64,000 bases of DNA from Roseitranquillus sp963749675 (GCA_963749675.1 CAVVNT010000002.1:434001-498000), one strand, 5' to 3'; shown: positions 52,258-62,030, counted from the first letter of the stretch. The notes: generated by a model not told the origin, from the letters alone. Numbers and translations are program-made.

Positions 52258-53265
52258 ATGGTCATGACGAACGCAAGCTTGTTCGACTTCGCGAGCACGA
52301 TTGCCTTGATCTGCCTGTTGTCCCTACATTACGGCGCCGCTCTCAGGCGAGTGCGGCGGACGCCATGTGCAACACCGGCCTTGGGTCGTCTTCGGGCTTA
52401 TATCGATCAGGGCGCTTCTCGGCCCTATCAGGCTCGACACCGGCGTGATCTTCGACCTCCGCGCGCTGCCCGTCGGCATCGCCGGCGCATCTCTGGGCCC
52501 GTTCGGCGAGTTCCAGCGGCATTGATGACGGCAGGAATGCAAGCCTCGATCGGCGGCATCGGCGTTCCGCCGGCATGATCTCGATAGCCGTCGCGACCGG
52601 AATGGGCCTAGCGGCTCACTACCTCGTCGTGCCGCGCCGACGCTTGCCGCTGCATGGTGTCGTGCCGTTTTCAACCGTGCTCACGATCGCCGGCACGATG
52701 GCGGCAGGAAGCTTGCTGACACGTGAATTGCAGACCGTTCGCAGAGAGAACGTGTCGACCGCGACAGCAGTACCGGTGCACTGACCGGCATCGCCAATCG
52801 CCGGGGCTTCGAGCGTCTCGTGGAGGCGAAGGCGCCCAGCATGAAGAAGGCGCTGCTCGCCGTCGACATCGATCATTTCAGGAAGATCAACGATAACCAC
52901 GGCCACGCGGTCGGGGACCATGCCCTGACCATCCTTGGCGCGCGCCTCACCAGATGCGTCCGAAGCCAGGACGTCGTAGCGCGGTTCGGCGGCGAGGAAT
53001 TCGTCGTCTACCTGCCGAGCACGGCGCGTGAGGCAGCCACCGCCGTCGCCGAACGGCTGCGCGAGTCGATCTGCCGCCAGCCGTTCCCGGTCGAGGAAAA
53101 GACCTTGTCCGTCACCATCAGCGTCGGCGCCTATTCGACAAGGCCCTTTTCGCTGCGCAGGAAGGTGGGCGAAACAAGGTCGTCTTCGACACGCCTCAGA
53201 GCACTATCGGACCTGCGCCGACAGGTGTGGTTTCGCACACCGAGGAGACGCACACCGCGGCGTGA
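52258..53265 (+). pseudogene. Decayed 5TM-GGDEF diguanylate cyclase
   Basis: The N-terminal membrane part is in pieces (MTNASLFDFASTIALICLLS; GLISIRALLGPIRLDTGVIF; DLRALPVGIAGASLGPFGE; ALMTAGMQASIGGIGV; ISIAVATGMGLAAHYLVV), then a GGDEF domain (LLAVDIDHFRKINDNHGHAV, RSQDVVARFGGEEF) that ends in another frame (KALFAAQEGGRNKVVFDT) at TGA 53263-53265. Several frameshifts and a shortened membrane domain show decay. It is a paralogue of the intact gene directly downstream. Confidence 0.75.
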
Positions 53266-53416
53266 GCCCCGGGAGGGAGCCTTCCAAGGATAATCGTGAG
53301 CGCCCACGACGCCTCCGCATTAGGCATGAGGCGCCCTTGGCCCGAACGCCCCATTAATGAGTCTGACAGCACCGGCAGACACTACGTGCGCTACTCCAGC
53401 GGGCCGAGAGCCGCGA

Positions 53417-54529
53417 ATGTCCAGCCAATCCCAGATCGTGATCCAGTACGCCAGCGCCATCGGCCTGCTCGCGGCACTTTCGGTTCCGTACGGTCTCGCG
53501 CTCGCCCAGATTCGCCCGGTCGTGCTGCGCCAGATCGCCCTCGGGATTGTCTTCGGGGCCGCCTCCATGCTCGCGATGCTGACATCGTTGCCAGTGGCGG
53601 ACGGGGTCTTCTTCGACCTCAGGTCGCTCCCGGTGGCGCTCGCAGGAGCCTTCGCCGGCCCCATCAGCGCGACCGTTTGCGCGTTGATGGCAGGCTTGGT
53701 GCGCTTCTCCATCGGTGGGGAGGGGACATTCGCCGGCCTCTTGACGCTCGTTCTTTCTGCCGGGGCGGGTCTAAGCTGGCGTGCGATCGTCCAGCGCGTC
53801 GAACTTCAGTCCACAGCGCGCCTGGTGCTGCTCGGGCTTGTCAGCTGCCTCCATCTGACAAGCATCCTGACACTCCCACACGAAACGATGATGATGGCGC
53901 TGGAGCTGGCCGTGCCGTTGAATGTCGCGCTGACGATGGTCGGGGCCGTTGTCGTCGGCAGCATGATTCAGCGCGAGGATGACGCCTACGAGCGGAGCAG
54001 GACCCTGGCCCAGGAATCGTTAACCGACCCGCTCACAGGCATTGCGAATCGGAGGGGCTTCGAGCAGTCGCGGCGTATCGCTCGCGCCGAGGAGGCCGAT
54101 GGCAACGCCCTGCTGCTCATCGACATCGATCACTTCAAGGCCATCAACGACACCTACGGACACCCAGCAGGCGATGCCATCCTCCGCCAACTCGCCGATC
54201 GTCTGGCCGCATCCATTCGCGAGGGAGACTTGCTCGCGCGGTACGGCGGAGAGGAGTTCGCGCTGCATCTTCGTGCGCTGGACCGGAGCCGTGCCGAAGT
54301 GATCACCGAGAGGCTCAGGCGGGCCATAGCCGACGAACCCTTCATCGTGGACGAGTTTTCGATCCGGGTCACGATCAGCGCCGGGGTCCACTGGCAGCCG
54401 GAAGCGCTCCAGGATGCCGACTGGGAAAACGTGATCCGCGCGACCGACCGCGCCCTCTTCACAGCCAAGGCACTTGGCCGCGATTGCGTCGTGTTCACGG
54501 ACAAGGCGAAGAAACTCGTCAGGGCGTGA
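53417..54529 (+). CDS. 5TM-GGDEF diguanylate cyclase
   Basis: A 370-residue inner-membrane protein. Residues about 10-180 hold six hydrophobic helices of the 5TMR-LYT type, with FFDLRSLPVALAGAFAGPIS and MAGLVRFSIGGEGTFAGLL. A short linker leads to a GGDEF domain: DPLTGIANRRGFEQ, IDIDHFKAINDTYGHPAGD, active ARYGGEEF and I-site REGD. It should make c-di-GMP in response to an unknown ligand sensed in the membrane domain. ATG 53417 has GAGAG upstream; the longer start at 53357 lacks homology. Confidence 0.9.
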   Translation: MSSQSQIVIQYASAIGLLAALSVPYGLALAQIRPVVLRQIALGIVFGAASMLAMLTSLPVADGVFFDLRSLPVALAGAFAGPISATVCALMAGLVRFSIGGEGTFAGLLTLVLSAGAGLSWRAIVQRVELQSTARLVLLGLVSCLHLTSILTLPHETMMMALELAVPLNVALTMVGAVVVGSMIQREDDAYERSRTLAQESLTDPLTGIANRRGFEQSRRIARAEEADGNALLLIDIDHFKAINDTYGHPAGDAILRQLADRLAASIREGDLLARYGGEEFALHLRALDRSRAEVITERLRRAIADEPFIVDEFSIRVTISAGVHWQPEALQDADWENVIRATDRALFTAKALGRDCVVFTDKAKKLVRA

Positions 54530-54596
54530 CTGTGGCGTTGATTGCAAGCACTCGGGCGTCGCGCCTATACCGGCCTAACGTCCAGCGGAGGCATCC

Positions 54597-55559
54597 ATGA
54601 CGCATTACCTCGACTTCGAGAAGCCGCTCGCCGAGATCGAAGGCAAGGCAGAGGAGTTGCGTGCCCTTGCCCGGCAGAACGAGGGCATGGACGTCGAAAA
54701 GGAGGCGGCAGCACTCGACCGCAAGGCCGGCGACATGCTTCGGGATCTCTACAAGAGTCTGACATCGTGGCAGAAATGCCAAGTCGCACGTCACCCCGAA
54801 CGCCCGCACTGCCGAGACTACATCGCGGAAATCTTTACCGACTGGATGCCGCTCGCGGGCGACCGGGGCTTTGCCGAGGACAATGCCGTGCTGAGCGGGA
54901 TCGGGCGTCTGGAGGGACGGCCGGTGATGGTCATCGGACACGAAAAGGGGCACGACACGCACTCGCGGCTCGAGCACAACTTCGGCATGGCCCGCCCCGA
55001 GGGATACCGCAAGGCGGCCCGGTTGATGGATGTCGCACACCGCTTCGGGCTGCCCGTCGTGACGCTGATCGATACCCCGGGAGCCTATCCCGGCAAGGGC
55101 GCCGAGGAGCGAGGACAGTCCGAAGCCATCGCACGCTCGACGCAGAAATGCCTCGAGATCGAAGTGCCGCTGGTATCAGTGGTGATCGGCGAAGGCGGCT
55201 CCGGCGGTGCGGTGGCCTTTGCCACGGCAGACAGGGTTCTCATGCTGGAGCACGCGATCTATTCGGTGATCTCCCCCGAAGGATGCGCGTCCATCCTGTG
55301 GAAGGATGCGAACCGTACCAAGGAGGCTGCCGAGGCACTGAAACTCACCGCCCAGGATCTGCGGAAGTTGGGCGTGATCGACGGCATCATTCCGGAGCCG
55401 CTTGGCGGCGCACATCGTGATGCGGCAGCGGCCATTCGTGCCGTCGGTGCCGCTGTCGGGAAAGCCATCGACGCGCTATCGGACAGCTCTGGCGAAGCGC
55501 TGGTCGGGCAGCGTCGGCGGAAGTACCTTGACCTCGGAACGAAGAGCGACGCAGCCTGA
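54597..55559 (+). CDS. accA: Acetyl-CoA carboxylase carboxyltransferase subunit alpha
   Basis: A 320-residue enzyme subunit: HYLDFEKPLAEIEGKAEELR, the carboxyltransferase core IGHEKGHDTHSRLEHNFGMA, VTLIDTPGAYPGKGAEERGQ and VVIGEGGSGGAVAFATADR, then EGCASILWKDANRTKEAAEA. With AccD it transfers CO2 from carboxybiotin to acetyl-CoA, the first step of fatty-acid synthesis. Length is normal. ATG 54597 fits the homology. Confidence 0.97.
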   Translation: MTHYLDFEKPLAEIEGKAEELRALARQNEGMDVEKEAAALDRKAGDMLRDLYKSLTSWQKCQVARHPERPHCRDYIAEIFTDWMPLAGDRGFAEDNAVLSGIGRLEGRPVMVIGHEKGHDTHSRLEHNFGMARPEGYRKAARLMDVAHRFGLPVVTLIDTPGAYPGKGAEERGQSEAIARSTQKCLEIEVPLVSVVIGEGGSGGAVAFATADRVLMLEHAIYSVISPEGCASILWKDANRTKEAAEALKLTAQDLRKLGVIDGIIPEPLGGAHRDAAAAIRAVGAAVGKAIDALSDSSGEALVGQRRRKYLDLGTKSDAA

Positions 55560-55562
55560 GGC

Positions 55563-56162
55563 CTACCACATCGTGAGCGCAGCGCGGCTTGGCCAGTCGG
55601 CATCGTAGACGCTGCCGTAGATCTCCCCCAACGCCACCTCCTCCAGCATGGCACCCGACGTGGGCAGGCGTTCCGGTGCCGGTCGCCCGGACCAGAGCTC
55701 CGCGCGGACTATCGCGCGAGCGCATTGGAAAAAGACCGCGACGATTTCCACCAAGACGATGCTCCGCGATCGGCGGCCCGCCGCCTCGAACCCGGAGAGG
55801 ATTTCGCGATCGGCCCTTCACGTATCCGGCGCCATTCACCCGCACCACGATGGAAGGCCCGGGCACGGGGAACAGCAGCGGTATTCTCGAGCCCAACACG
55901 ATGTTGCGCAGCGAGTCGATGCGATCGTTTCCCCGCCAGTCCCGCAGAAGCAGCGGTTGGTCGTCGGCGATGGTGACGACGGCGACATCGTCGCCCCGCG
56001 GCGACGCGTCGGTCCCGTCGGGGCCGACGGGGGACAGCACGGAGCACCGCGACGCCGCGATCCATGCTCGGTAATTCTCGGTCAGCCGGTCGGCGACCTT
56101 GGCTCACGCAGCGTGCACCGGCTTTCCATAGAGCGACGCGAGTTCCTCGATGCTTTCGCCCG
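55563..56162 (-). pseudogene. Pyridoxamine-oxidase-like flavoprotein gene, nonsense and frameshift
   Basis: The N-terminal part EAGESIEELASLYGKPVHAA is followed by TGA (56104-56106) where CGA (Arg) is expected, then AKVADRLTENYRAWIAASRC, VLSPVGPDGTDASPRGDDVA, VVTIADDQPLLLRDWRGNDR and VPGPSIVVRVNGAGYV. After a frameshift between 55760 and 55880 the ending IVLVEIVAVFFQCARAIVRA and YDADWPSRAALTMW follows. This is a pyridoxamine-phosphate-oxidase-type split-barrel protein. Two lesions make it inactive. It overlaps the end of plsC. Confidence 0.75.
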
Positions 56163-56164
56163 CC

Positions 56165-56911
56165 TCATGCCTGCGCCTCCAACAGCTGGAATCCCGCTTC
56201 CTCCAAGAGTCTGTCCGACGCCGCCTCAATCTCGTTCCGAAGTCTCTCCATGAACTCTGTATCCGAAAGGCCCGGCTCGATACTCGGCAGGAAATCCACG
56301 ACGGCCAGGCCCGGCCGGCGCAGGATACCGCGGCGCGGCCAGAATACGCCGGCATTGGTGGCCGCCGGCACGCACGGCTGGCCGAGTTGACGATAGAGGA
56401 TGGCCGAGCCAATCTTGTACGCGCGCGGCACCCCCGGCGCGACCCTCGTGCCCTGCGGATAGATGATGAGCTGCCCCGGCGCGAGCCGCCCGTCCTCCAC
56501 ATCCTGCAGCATCTTCTCGATCGCTTGGCCGCGCTTGCCGCGATCGACGGGAACGCACCCGATCCGCTGGGCGTACCATCCGACGAAGGGCGCCCAAAGA
56601 AGCTCTTTCTTCATGATGAATTTCGGCCGCGGAACGGCCGAGACGATCAGGATGATGTCGAGGAAGGACTGGTGCTTGGACGCGATCAGGACCTCATCGG
56701 ACGGAGCCTGCCCGCGAACCTCGGTGCGAAGACCGACGATCAATCTCGCGCTCCAGCGGACGTAGCGGCAATAGGCGTGGACAGCACGGAATGCCCAGTC
56801 GCGATCGAGGATCACCAGCGGCGCCAGCGCGACGGCCATGACCGCCATCACCAGATACATCAGCGCGTTGAAGACGATAGAGCGAACCCACTGGACAATG
56901 TCTGAGATCAT
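56165..56911 (-). CDS. plsC: 1-acyl-glycerol-3-phosphate acyltransferase
   Basis: A 248-residue membrane acyltransferase: an N-terminal hydrophobic region (FNALMYLVMAVMAVALAPLV), then the HX4D motif SKHQSFLD, the second block KKELLWAPFVGWYAQRIGCV, and YPQGTR (usually EGTR). It acylates lysophosphatidic acid at the inner membrane to make phosphatidic acid. ATG 56911 begins the homology; a frame extension to 57409 overlaps the divergent gene and was rejected. Confidence 0.93.
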   Translation of the reverse strand: MISDIVQWVRSIVFNALMYLVMAVMAVALAPLVILDRDWAFRAVHAYCRYVRWSARLIVGLRTEVRGQAPSDEVLIASKHQSFLDIILIVSAVPRPKFIMKKELLWAPFVGWYAQRIGCVPVDRGKRGQAIEKMLQDVEDGRLAPGQLIIYPQGTRVAPGVPRAYKIGSAILYRQLGQPCVPAATNAGVFWPRRGILRRPGLAVVDFLPSIEPGLSDTEFMERLRNEIEAASDRLLEEAGFQLLEAQA

Positions 56912-57030
56912 GCAAATCGCCCCCAGGATTGACAATCGAGACCTACACCCGGAGACCGCGCCTTGGCGAGACGGCCTGGCTTTTCCTTGCGGATCAATAC
57001 ACCTATCCTTGTCTTGGCGGAGGTGAGCAG

Positions 57031-57696
57031 ATGCTACTTCAATGCCCGTCATGCGGCGCCCGATACGAGATCGATGGGTCGCTGATCCCGGCGAAGGGAC
57101 GTCGCGTGCAGTGCTCTTCCTGCGACCATGTCTGGCAGGAGATGCCGTCGACGGGCCGGCAATATACCGACGCCGGCGGCCATGAGCGACCCGACCCGGG
57201 CGATGCTGCCGGGAAGAATACCGCATTAGTTGAAGACCGGGGCGAAGTGATAACCGAACCACGCCGCCCGCCCCTGCCCGACGACGTGAAGGCAATACTT
57301 CAAGAGGAGGCGCGGCGCGAAGCCGATGCAAGGCGTGAGAAAGGCTTGATCCAGCTTGAACCCGGCGCGTCCCGCAGGAACGAGAAAAAGCAACCGGCTG
57401 CATCCGCACCCGAAGAGACAGATCGCTCCCTCCGGGCCGCCTCCGACAATGCTGCGCGACACGATCAAGCGCGACGCCGGCGCTCGGGCGGATTTTTCGC
57501 CGGCCTGGTCGTGGGCCTGTGCATCGTCGGCGTTGCTGCGCTGATCTACGTGCTGGCTCCGGACCTGTCGGAACTAGCCCCGTGGGCCGGTGACACTCTC
57601 GACGCCTACGTCGAGGCGGTCGACGACGCCCGTCTCTCTTTGGACAGGGCTCTCGCCCGTGCGGGAGCGGCGCTGTCTGACGTCAGCGGCAGGTAG
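57031..57696 (+). CDS. Zinc-ribbon (MJ0042-type) membrane protein
   Basis: A 221-residue protein. The N-terminus is an MJ0042-type zinc ribbon (LLQCPSCGARYEIDGSLIP ... QCSSCDHVWQ, four Cys). A charged disordered region follows, then one transmembrane helix (FFAGLVVGLCIVGVAALIYV) near residue 155 and a periplasmic helical tail. The layout matches a conserved alphaproteobacterial protein of unknown function. ATG 57031 follows GGAGGTGA; a longer frame from 56929 was rejected. Confidence 0.8.
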   Translation: MLLQCPSCGARYEIDGSLIPAKGRRVQCSSCDHVWQEMPSTGRQYTDAGGHERPDPGDAAGKNTALVEDRGEVITEPRRPPLPDDVKAILQEEARREADARREKGLIQLEPGASRRNEKKQPAASAPEETDRSLRAASDNAARHDQARRRRSGGFFAGLVVGLCIVGVAALIYVLAPDLSELAPWAGDTLDAYVEAVDDARLSLDRALARAGAALSDVSGR

Positions 57697-57726
57697 TCGT
57701 CCGGTACTGGGATCGACGGCGCTCTC

Positions 57727-60339
57727 TCAGAAGCGCTCGAGCAGACGGCGCAGGTAGTCCAGCTCCGCCTGCGGGCGGCTTTGCTCCCCGGATCTCCGCC
57801 GGATCTCATCCAGGAGTTCCCGCGCCCGCCGATAGACATCTTCGCCCTGAAGAAGTTGCTCGTCCGTGCCAACTCGCCCTTGGGCGCCCGGGACGCGGCC
57901 CAGCGGATCGCGTTGCTGACCCTCGGCTGTTCCATAGTCGCCGCCCTGCTGTCCTTGACTGTTCTGCTGCTGCGCCATCTGTTCGCCGAGGTTGCGCATC
58001 CCCTCGCGCAAGGCCTCCATCGCCTCGGACTGGCGGTCGAGCGCGCCTGCGTAATCCTCTTCGCGCAGCAACTCCTCGGCACCGTCCATGGCGTTACCGG
58101 CACGGTCCAAGGCATCTCGCGCCGCATCACCCTCGGGCGTTCCGGCGCCGGGCAGATTGCCCTGCTGCCGAGCTAGCTCGTCCCTGAGCGCCTGCTGACG
58201 ATCGGCAAGTGCCTGACCGGGATCACCCGGCTGCTGCCCTTGCCCTTGGCCGAACTGCTGGCCCTGGCCCGGCTGCCCTTGCTGTCCCTGGCCGGGTTGC
58301 TGGTCCTGCCCGGGCTGGCCTTGCCCGGGCTGCCCTTGCTGTCCTTGGCCGGGTTGCTGGCCCTGGCCCTGCTGGCCCTGCTGGCCCTGCTGCCCGGGCT
58401 GACCCTCGTCGAACTGCTCCTGCAGGTCGCCAAAGGTGTCGTCATTCAACTCCTGCTGCTGGCGAAGCGTCTCAGCAAGCCCCTGCATCGCCTGCTCGCC
58501 CGGGCTCTGACCCTGCTGACCCTGCCCGCGCGCGACCTGCATGTTTTCCATCATCTGTCGAAGTTGGTCGAGCAGCCGTTGAGCCTCGGCCATCCGACCC
58601 TGCTCCATCAGCTCCTGCAGGCGCTGCAGCATGTCGTCGAGCTGCTGGCCCGTCATCTCCTGCATCTCGCCCTCGGCGAACTCCTGCTCCTGCCCGTCGG
58701 ACTGCTCGGCGAGTTGGCTCATGTAGTCCTGCATCGCCTCGCGCAGTTCCTGCATCAGTTCGGCAATTTCTTCGTCGGACGCGCCGTTCTCGATTGCCTC
58801 GCTCAGCCGGTCCTGGGCGCGGCGAAGACGCTCCAGAGCGTCGTTCAGGTCACCTTCTTCGAGGAGAAGAGCGAGATCCCACAGCGCGGCCGCAATCTCA
58901 TCCTGCCGCTCCGTCGTCAGCTGTTCATAGCGAACGTAGTTTTCCAACCGGCGGATGATCACCCGAAGGCGCAGGTAAGCGATCTCGGACCGGAAGATCT
59001 CTTGGGGCCTATAGCTTACCGCGCGAAGCACCTGGCCGACACGTCCCGCATTGTCTCGCGTCCACAACAGGTCCCGACGCTGCTCCGCCACAGACGCGGC
59101 GAGCGGATCGAAGAATCGGCGCTCGGGCAGGACGATCGGGTCGGGCGAAGTGGAACCCTCCTGGCCAGCCGCATCCGCCACCGTCAGCGTGAGGCGGACC
59201 GGCAGGCCCGCCCACGGATGCTCGGCGAACTCGCCAAACAGGATCTCGGCGAAGTCCTTCCCGTCGCCCGTGAAGTCGACGGGCAGGTCGAGCACCGTCG
59301 GCTCGCGCGGCTCCGGGTCCGCCGCGAGGCCATAGCGGCGGTCCGTCGCGGCAAGGTCCAGCGTGATCTCGGCCGAGCCGCCGATGACCCCGTAATCGTC
59401 CGAAGCAACGAAGGGCTGTTCGAGTGCGCCTGCGGCGGTACGCTCGGCCTGGCCATCCAGCTCGACGGCTGGCGGCGCGTCCGAAAGAACGCTGATCTGC
59501 CATTCCGTTCCGCCCTCCCCCTCGATAGCCAGGATACCGGGGTCGGTGACGTTGAAGTCGTATGACGTTTCCGACGGAGGCACGGCCGGCCCGTCCGAAA
59601 CAGTCTGTCGCACCGTCAGTGCTCCGACCTTACCGTAGAAGCGAAGGGAAACCCTACTGCCCAGCGGGACCCGAAGGGCGCCGGGCGGGACGTCGTTGAG
59701 GTAGAGGCTGGGGCGGCCCGTGTACGCCGGCGGCTCGATCCATCCCTCCCAGGCGGGGCCGGCGGCGATGTCGGGTGCGGCACCACCATCGGCCAGTTCC
59801 GTTACGTCCGCGACGCGCCAGAAGGAACCGAAAAGCACCGCCACGACGAAGGCCATCAGCGCAGCGTACCGCAGCGCGAAGGGGTCCAGCGCCGCAATAC
59901 GTAGATTGGGCCGGGGCGCACGCGCTTTCCTCACGCGGTCCGCCATCCGGCGCACATGAGCGCGCCACACTGCGACGGAAGCCTCATCTCCCGAGCCTAT
60001 TGCCTGATCATCCGTGATCGCCGAGATCGGCCGGCCGGGAAGGGTCGCGTCCAGACGGTCGAGCGCCGCCTCGGCGGTCGGCCAACGGAATGCGCGAACA
60101 CCCCGCCAAAGCGTATATCCAAGCCCGACGACAGCCGCGAGGACGGCTATCCAGACAGCTTCGAGCGGCAGCGGCTCGAACGCTCCGAGCATTACAGCCG
60201 CGAGCGCCGCGAGCAGGACGCTCGCGAAAGGCCAGAACGCACGCAGGGTCCGCTCGGCGACCATGCCGATGCGGGTCAGCGCCAAGGGTCGGCGCAGGCG
60301 TCGGAATGCCTCGTGCGGGATCGGGTTGTGTCCGGTCAT
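57727..60339 (-). CDS. TIGR02302/DUF4175 family large membrane protein
   Basis: An 870-residue protein: N-terminal helices (FWPFASVLLAALAAVMLGAF ... LGYTLWRGVRAF), a beta-rich periplasmic domain (AYTGRPSLYLNDVPPGALR), long helices (ENYVRYEQLTTERQDEIAAA), then a low-complexity block of Gly/Gln/Pro pentapeptide-like repeats (GQQGQPGQGQ type, encoded about 58215-58415) and a C-terminal coiled helix (YLRRLLERF). TIGR02302 proteins are conserved in alphaproteobacteria with unknown function. ATG 60339 is chosen; a longer start at 60387 is possible. It converges with the zinc-ribbon gene and lies just downstream of lysA. Confidence 0.88.
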   Translation of the reverse strand: MTGHNPIPHEAFRRLRRPLALTRIGMVAERTLRAFWPFASVLLAALAAVMLGAFEPLPLEAVWIAVLAAVVGLGYTLWRGVRAFRWPTAEAALDRLDATLPGRPISAITDDQAIGSGDEASVAVWRAHVRRMADRVRKARAPRPNLRIAALDPFALRYAALMAFVVAVLFGSFWRVADVTELADGGAAPDIAAGPAWEGWIEPPAYTGRPSLYLNDVPPGALRVPLGSRVSLRFYGKVGALTVRQTVSDGPAVPPSETSYDFNVTDPGILAIEGEGGTEWQISVLSDAPPAVELDGQAERTAAGALEQPFVASDDYGVIGGSAEITLDLAATDRRYGLAADPEPREPTVLDLPVDFTGDGKDFAEILFGEFAEHPWAGLPVRLTLTVADAAGQEGSTSPDPIVLPERRFFDPLAASVAEQRRDLLWTRDNAGRVGQVLRAVSYRPQEIFRSEIAYLRLRVIIRRLENYVRYEQLTTERQDEIAAALWDLALLLEEGDLNDALERLRRAQDRLSEAIENGASDEEIAELMQELREAMQDYMSQLAEQSDGQEQEFAEGEMQEMTGQQLDDMLQRLQELMEQGRMAEAQRLLDQLRQMMENMQVARGQGQQGQSPGEQAMQGLAETLRQQQELNDDTFGDLQEQFDEGQPGQQGQQGQQGQGQQPGQGQQGQPGQGQPGQDQQPGQGQQGQPGQGQQFGQGQGQQPGDPGQALADRQQALRDELARQQGNLPGAGTPEGDAARDALDRAGNAMDGAEELLREEDYAGALDRQSEAMEALREGMRNLGEQMAQQQNSQGQQGGDYGTAEGQQRDPLGRVPGAQGRVGTDEQLLQGEDVYRRARELLDEIRRRSGEQSRPQAELDYLRRLLERF

Positions 60340-60377
60340 GAGTCCGCGCGTCAGTGCCCGATACGGAGGATGCCGCG

Positions 60378-61643
60378 TCAGAGCCACGCTGGAATGGTAT
60401 CGCGGGAGATCATTTCGTCAAAGGTTGGCCGTGCGCGTATTACGGCGAAGTGATCCCCCTCCACCAGCACTTCGGGCACCAGCGGGCGAGTGTTATATTC
60501 TGACGCCATTACAGCGCCATAGGCTCCAGCGGAGCGGAATGCGACGAGGTCGCCTTCTTGCAACGCGGGCAGATACCGGCCCCGCGTGAAAGTGTCGCCG
60601 CTCTCGCATACGGGGCCGACGACATCGAACGGCTCCGTCTCGGCCCCGGCGGCGGGCTCATGAAGGGGAACGATGTCGTGGTGCGCGCCATACATCGCGG
60701 GCCGGATCAGATCGTTCATCGCCGCATCGAGGATCAGAAAGCTCCGCCCCTCGCCCCGCTTGACGTAGATCACCCTGCTGACGAGCACCCCCGCGTTGCC
60801 CGAGATCAGCCGCCCGGGCTCGATCTCGATCTCGCACCCAAGTCCGCCGACGGCCCGGTGGATCATCTCGCCATATTCCGACGGCAGCGGCGGCGCGAAG
60901 TTGCTGCGCTCGTATGGGATGCCGAGGCCGCCGCCGAGGTCCAGTCGTTCTATCGCGTGACCGTCGGCCCGCAGCGCCTGAGTCAGACCCGCGATTTTCC
61001 CGTAGGCCGCTTCGAACGGCGCGAGCGAGGTGAGCTGGCTGCCGATATGGACGTCGATACCGACGACGCGGACGCCTGACATGCGAGCCGCTGCGGCATA
61101 GATCTCGCGGGCACGGGAGATCGGCACGCCGAACTTGTCCTCCTTGCGGCCGGTCGCGATTTTTTCGTGCGTGGCGGCGTCGACGTCGGGATTTACACGC
61201 AGGGTCATCGGCGCGACCGCGCCCATCGACCGCGCGACCTCGTCGAGCGCGGCGAGTTCCGGCTCGCTCTCCACGTTGAATTGCCGAAGGCCGCCCTCGA
61301 GCGCGGTCCGCATCTCTCCACGGGTCTTGCCGACGCCGGAAAAGACGATCCGCTCGGGCGGAATGCCGGCGGCGCGGGCCTTGCGATATTCCCCCTCGCT
61401 GACGACGTCGACCCCAGCGCCGAGGTCGCCGAGCAGCTTGACGACGGCGAGGTTGGAGTTCGATTTCATCGCGAAGCAGACGAGATGCGGCCCCCACGCG
61501 AGCGCCGCGTCGAAGAGGCGGAAATGGCGTGTGAGCGTCGCTGCGGAGTAGCAGTAGAATGGCGTGCTGACGCAGGTCACGATATCGGCGAGCGGCACGT
61601 CCTCGGCGCACAGCTCGCCGTCGCGGTAGAGGAAATGATCCAT
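60378..61643 (-). CDS. lysA: Diaminopimelate decarboxylase
   Basis: A 421-residue fold-type III PLP enzyme: TPFYCYSAATLTRHFRLFDA, the lysine motif CFAMKSNSN, GVDVVSEGEYRKARAAGIPP, DVHIGSQLTSL, DLGGGLGIPYE (phosphate-binding Gly run), EPGRLISGNAGVLVSRVIYV and CESGDTF. It makes L-lysine from meso-diaminopimelate. Start ATG 61643 shares its A with the DUF2834 stop (TGATG). Part of the argH-lipoprotein-lptM-DUF2834-lysA run. Confidence 0.96.
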   Translation of the reverse strand: MDHFLYRDGELCAEDVPLADIVTCVSTPFYCYSAATLTRHFRLFDAALAWGPHLVCFAMKSNSNLAVVKLLGDLGAGVDVVSEGEYRKARAAGIPPERIVFSGVGKTRGEMRTALEGGLRQFNVESEPELAALDEVARSMGAVAPMTLRVNPDVDAATHEKIATGRKEDKFGVPISRAREIYAAAARMSGVRVVGIDVHIGSQLTSLAPFEAAYGKIAGLTQALRADGHAIERLDLGGGLGIPYERSNFAPPLPSEYGEMIHRAVGGLGCEIEIEPGRLISGNAGVLVSRVIYVKRGEGRSFLILDAAMNDLIRPAMYGAHHDIVPLHEPAAGAETEPFDVVGPVCESGDTFTRGRYLPALQEGDLVAFRSAGAYGAVMASEYNTRPLVPEVLVEGDHFAVIRARPTFDEMISRDTIPAWL

Positions 61644-61948
61644 CAGCGGCGCCGCGTGCGAAGCCAGAGATAGAGCGGCAGGCCGCACGACACGCCGATA
61701 CAGTAGGTCGCAGGGATCGCCACCAGGCTGCGCCAGTCGCGACGGCGCCAGGCCTCGGCGATGATCCAGACGGTCAACGATATCGCGGCGATGGTGAGAT
61801 CCCAGGTCAGGCCGATCGTGGCCTCGTTGACGTACCAAGCATCGATCATCGCTCCCAGATCCCAGCCGTTTCCTCGGAACCATGCGATGAACCACGCCAT
61901 CGGGTGGATCGCGCCCCATGCTGCAAGTGCAAGATAGACGTGGCGCAT
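61643..61948 (-). CDS. DUF2834 membrane protein
   Basis: A 101-residue inner-membrane protein with three hydrophobic helices: VYLALAAWGAIHPMAWFIAW, WDLTIAAISLTVWIIAEAW and a C-terminal YCIGVSCGLPLYLWLRTRRR. It matches DUF2834, of unknown function. The start is ATG 61948. It is coupled to lysA by a one-base stop/start overlap and lies after the LptM-like gene. Confidence 0.85.
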   Translation of the reverse strand: MRHVYLALAAWGAIHPMAWFIAWFRGNGWDLGAMIDAWYVNEATIGLTWDLTIAAISLTVWIIAEAWRRRDWRSLVAIPATYCIGVSCGLPLYLWLRTRRR

Positions 61949-62030
61949 CGCGCTTCTCCGGTCGGTGGAGCGGGGGTCTAGCGCGGGCTGGCCGCGGACG
62001 GAACCCGGATGTGGTCGAAACGAAACGCGC

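Noticed and set aside
58215..58415. Regular short repeats considered as a CRISPR array
   Set aside because: The repeats are in-frame codon repeats of a Gly/Gln/Pro-rich segment without spacers of unique sequence.
58209..59565. Large plus-strand frame rich in Leu/Ala opposite the TIGR02302 gene
   Set aside because: It mirrors the Gly/Gln/Pro repeat region and has no start context or homology.
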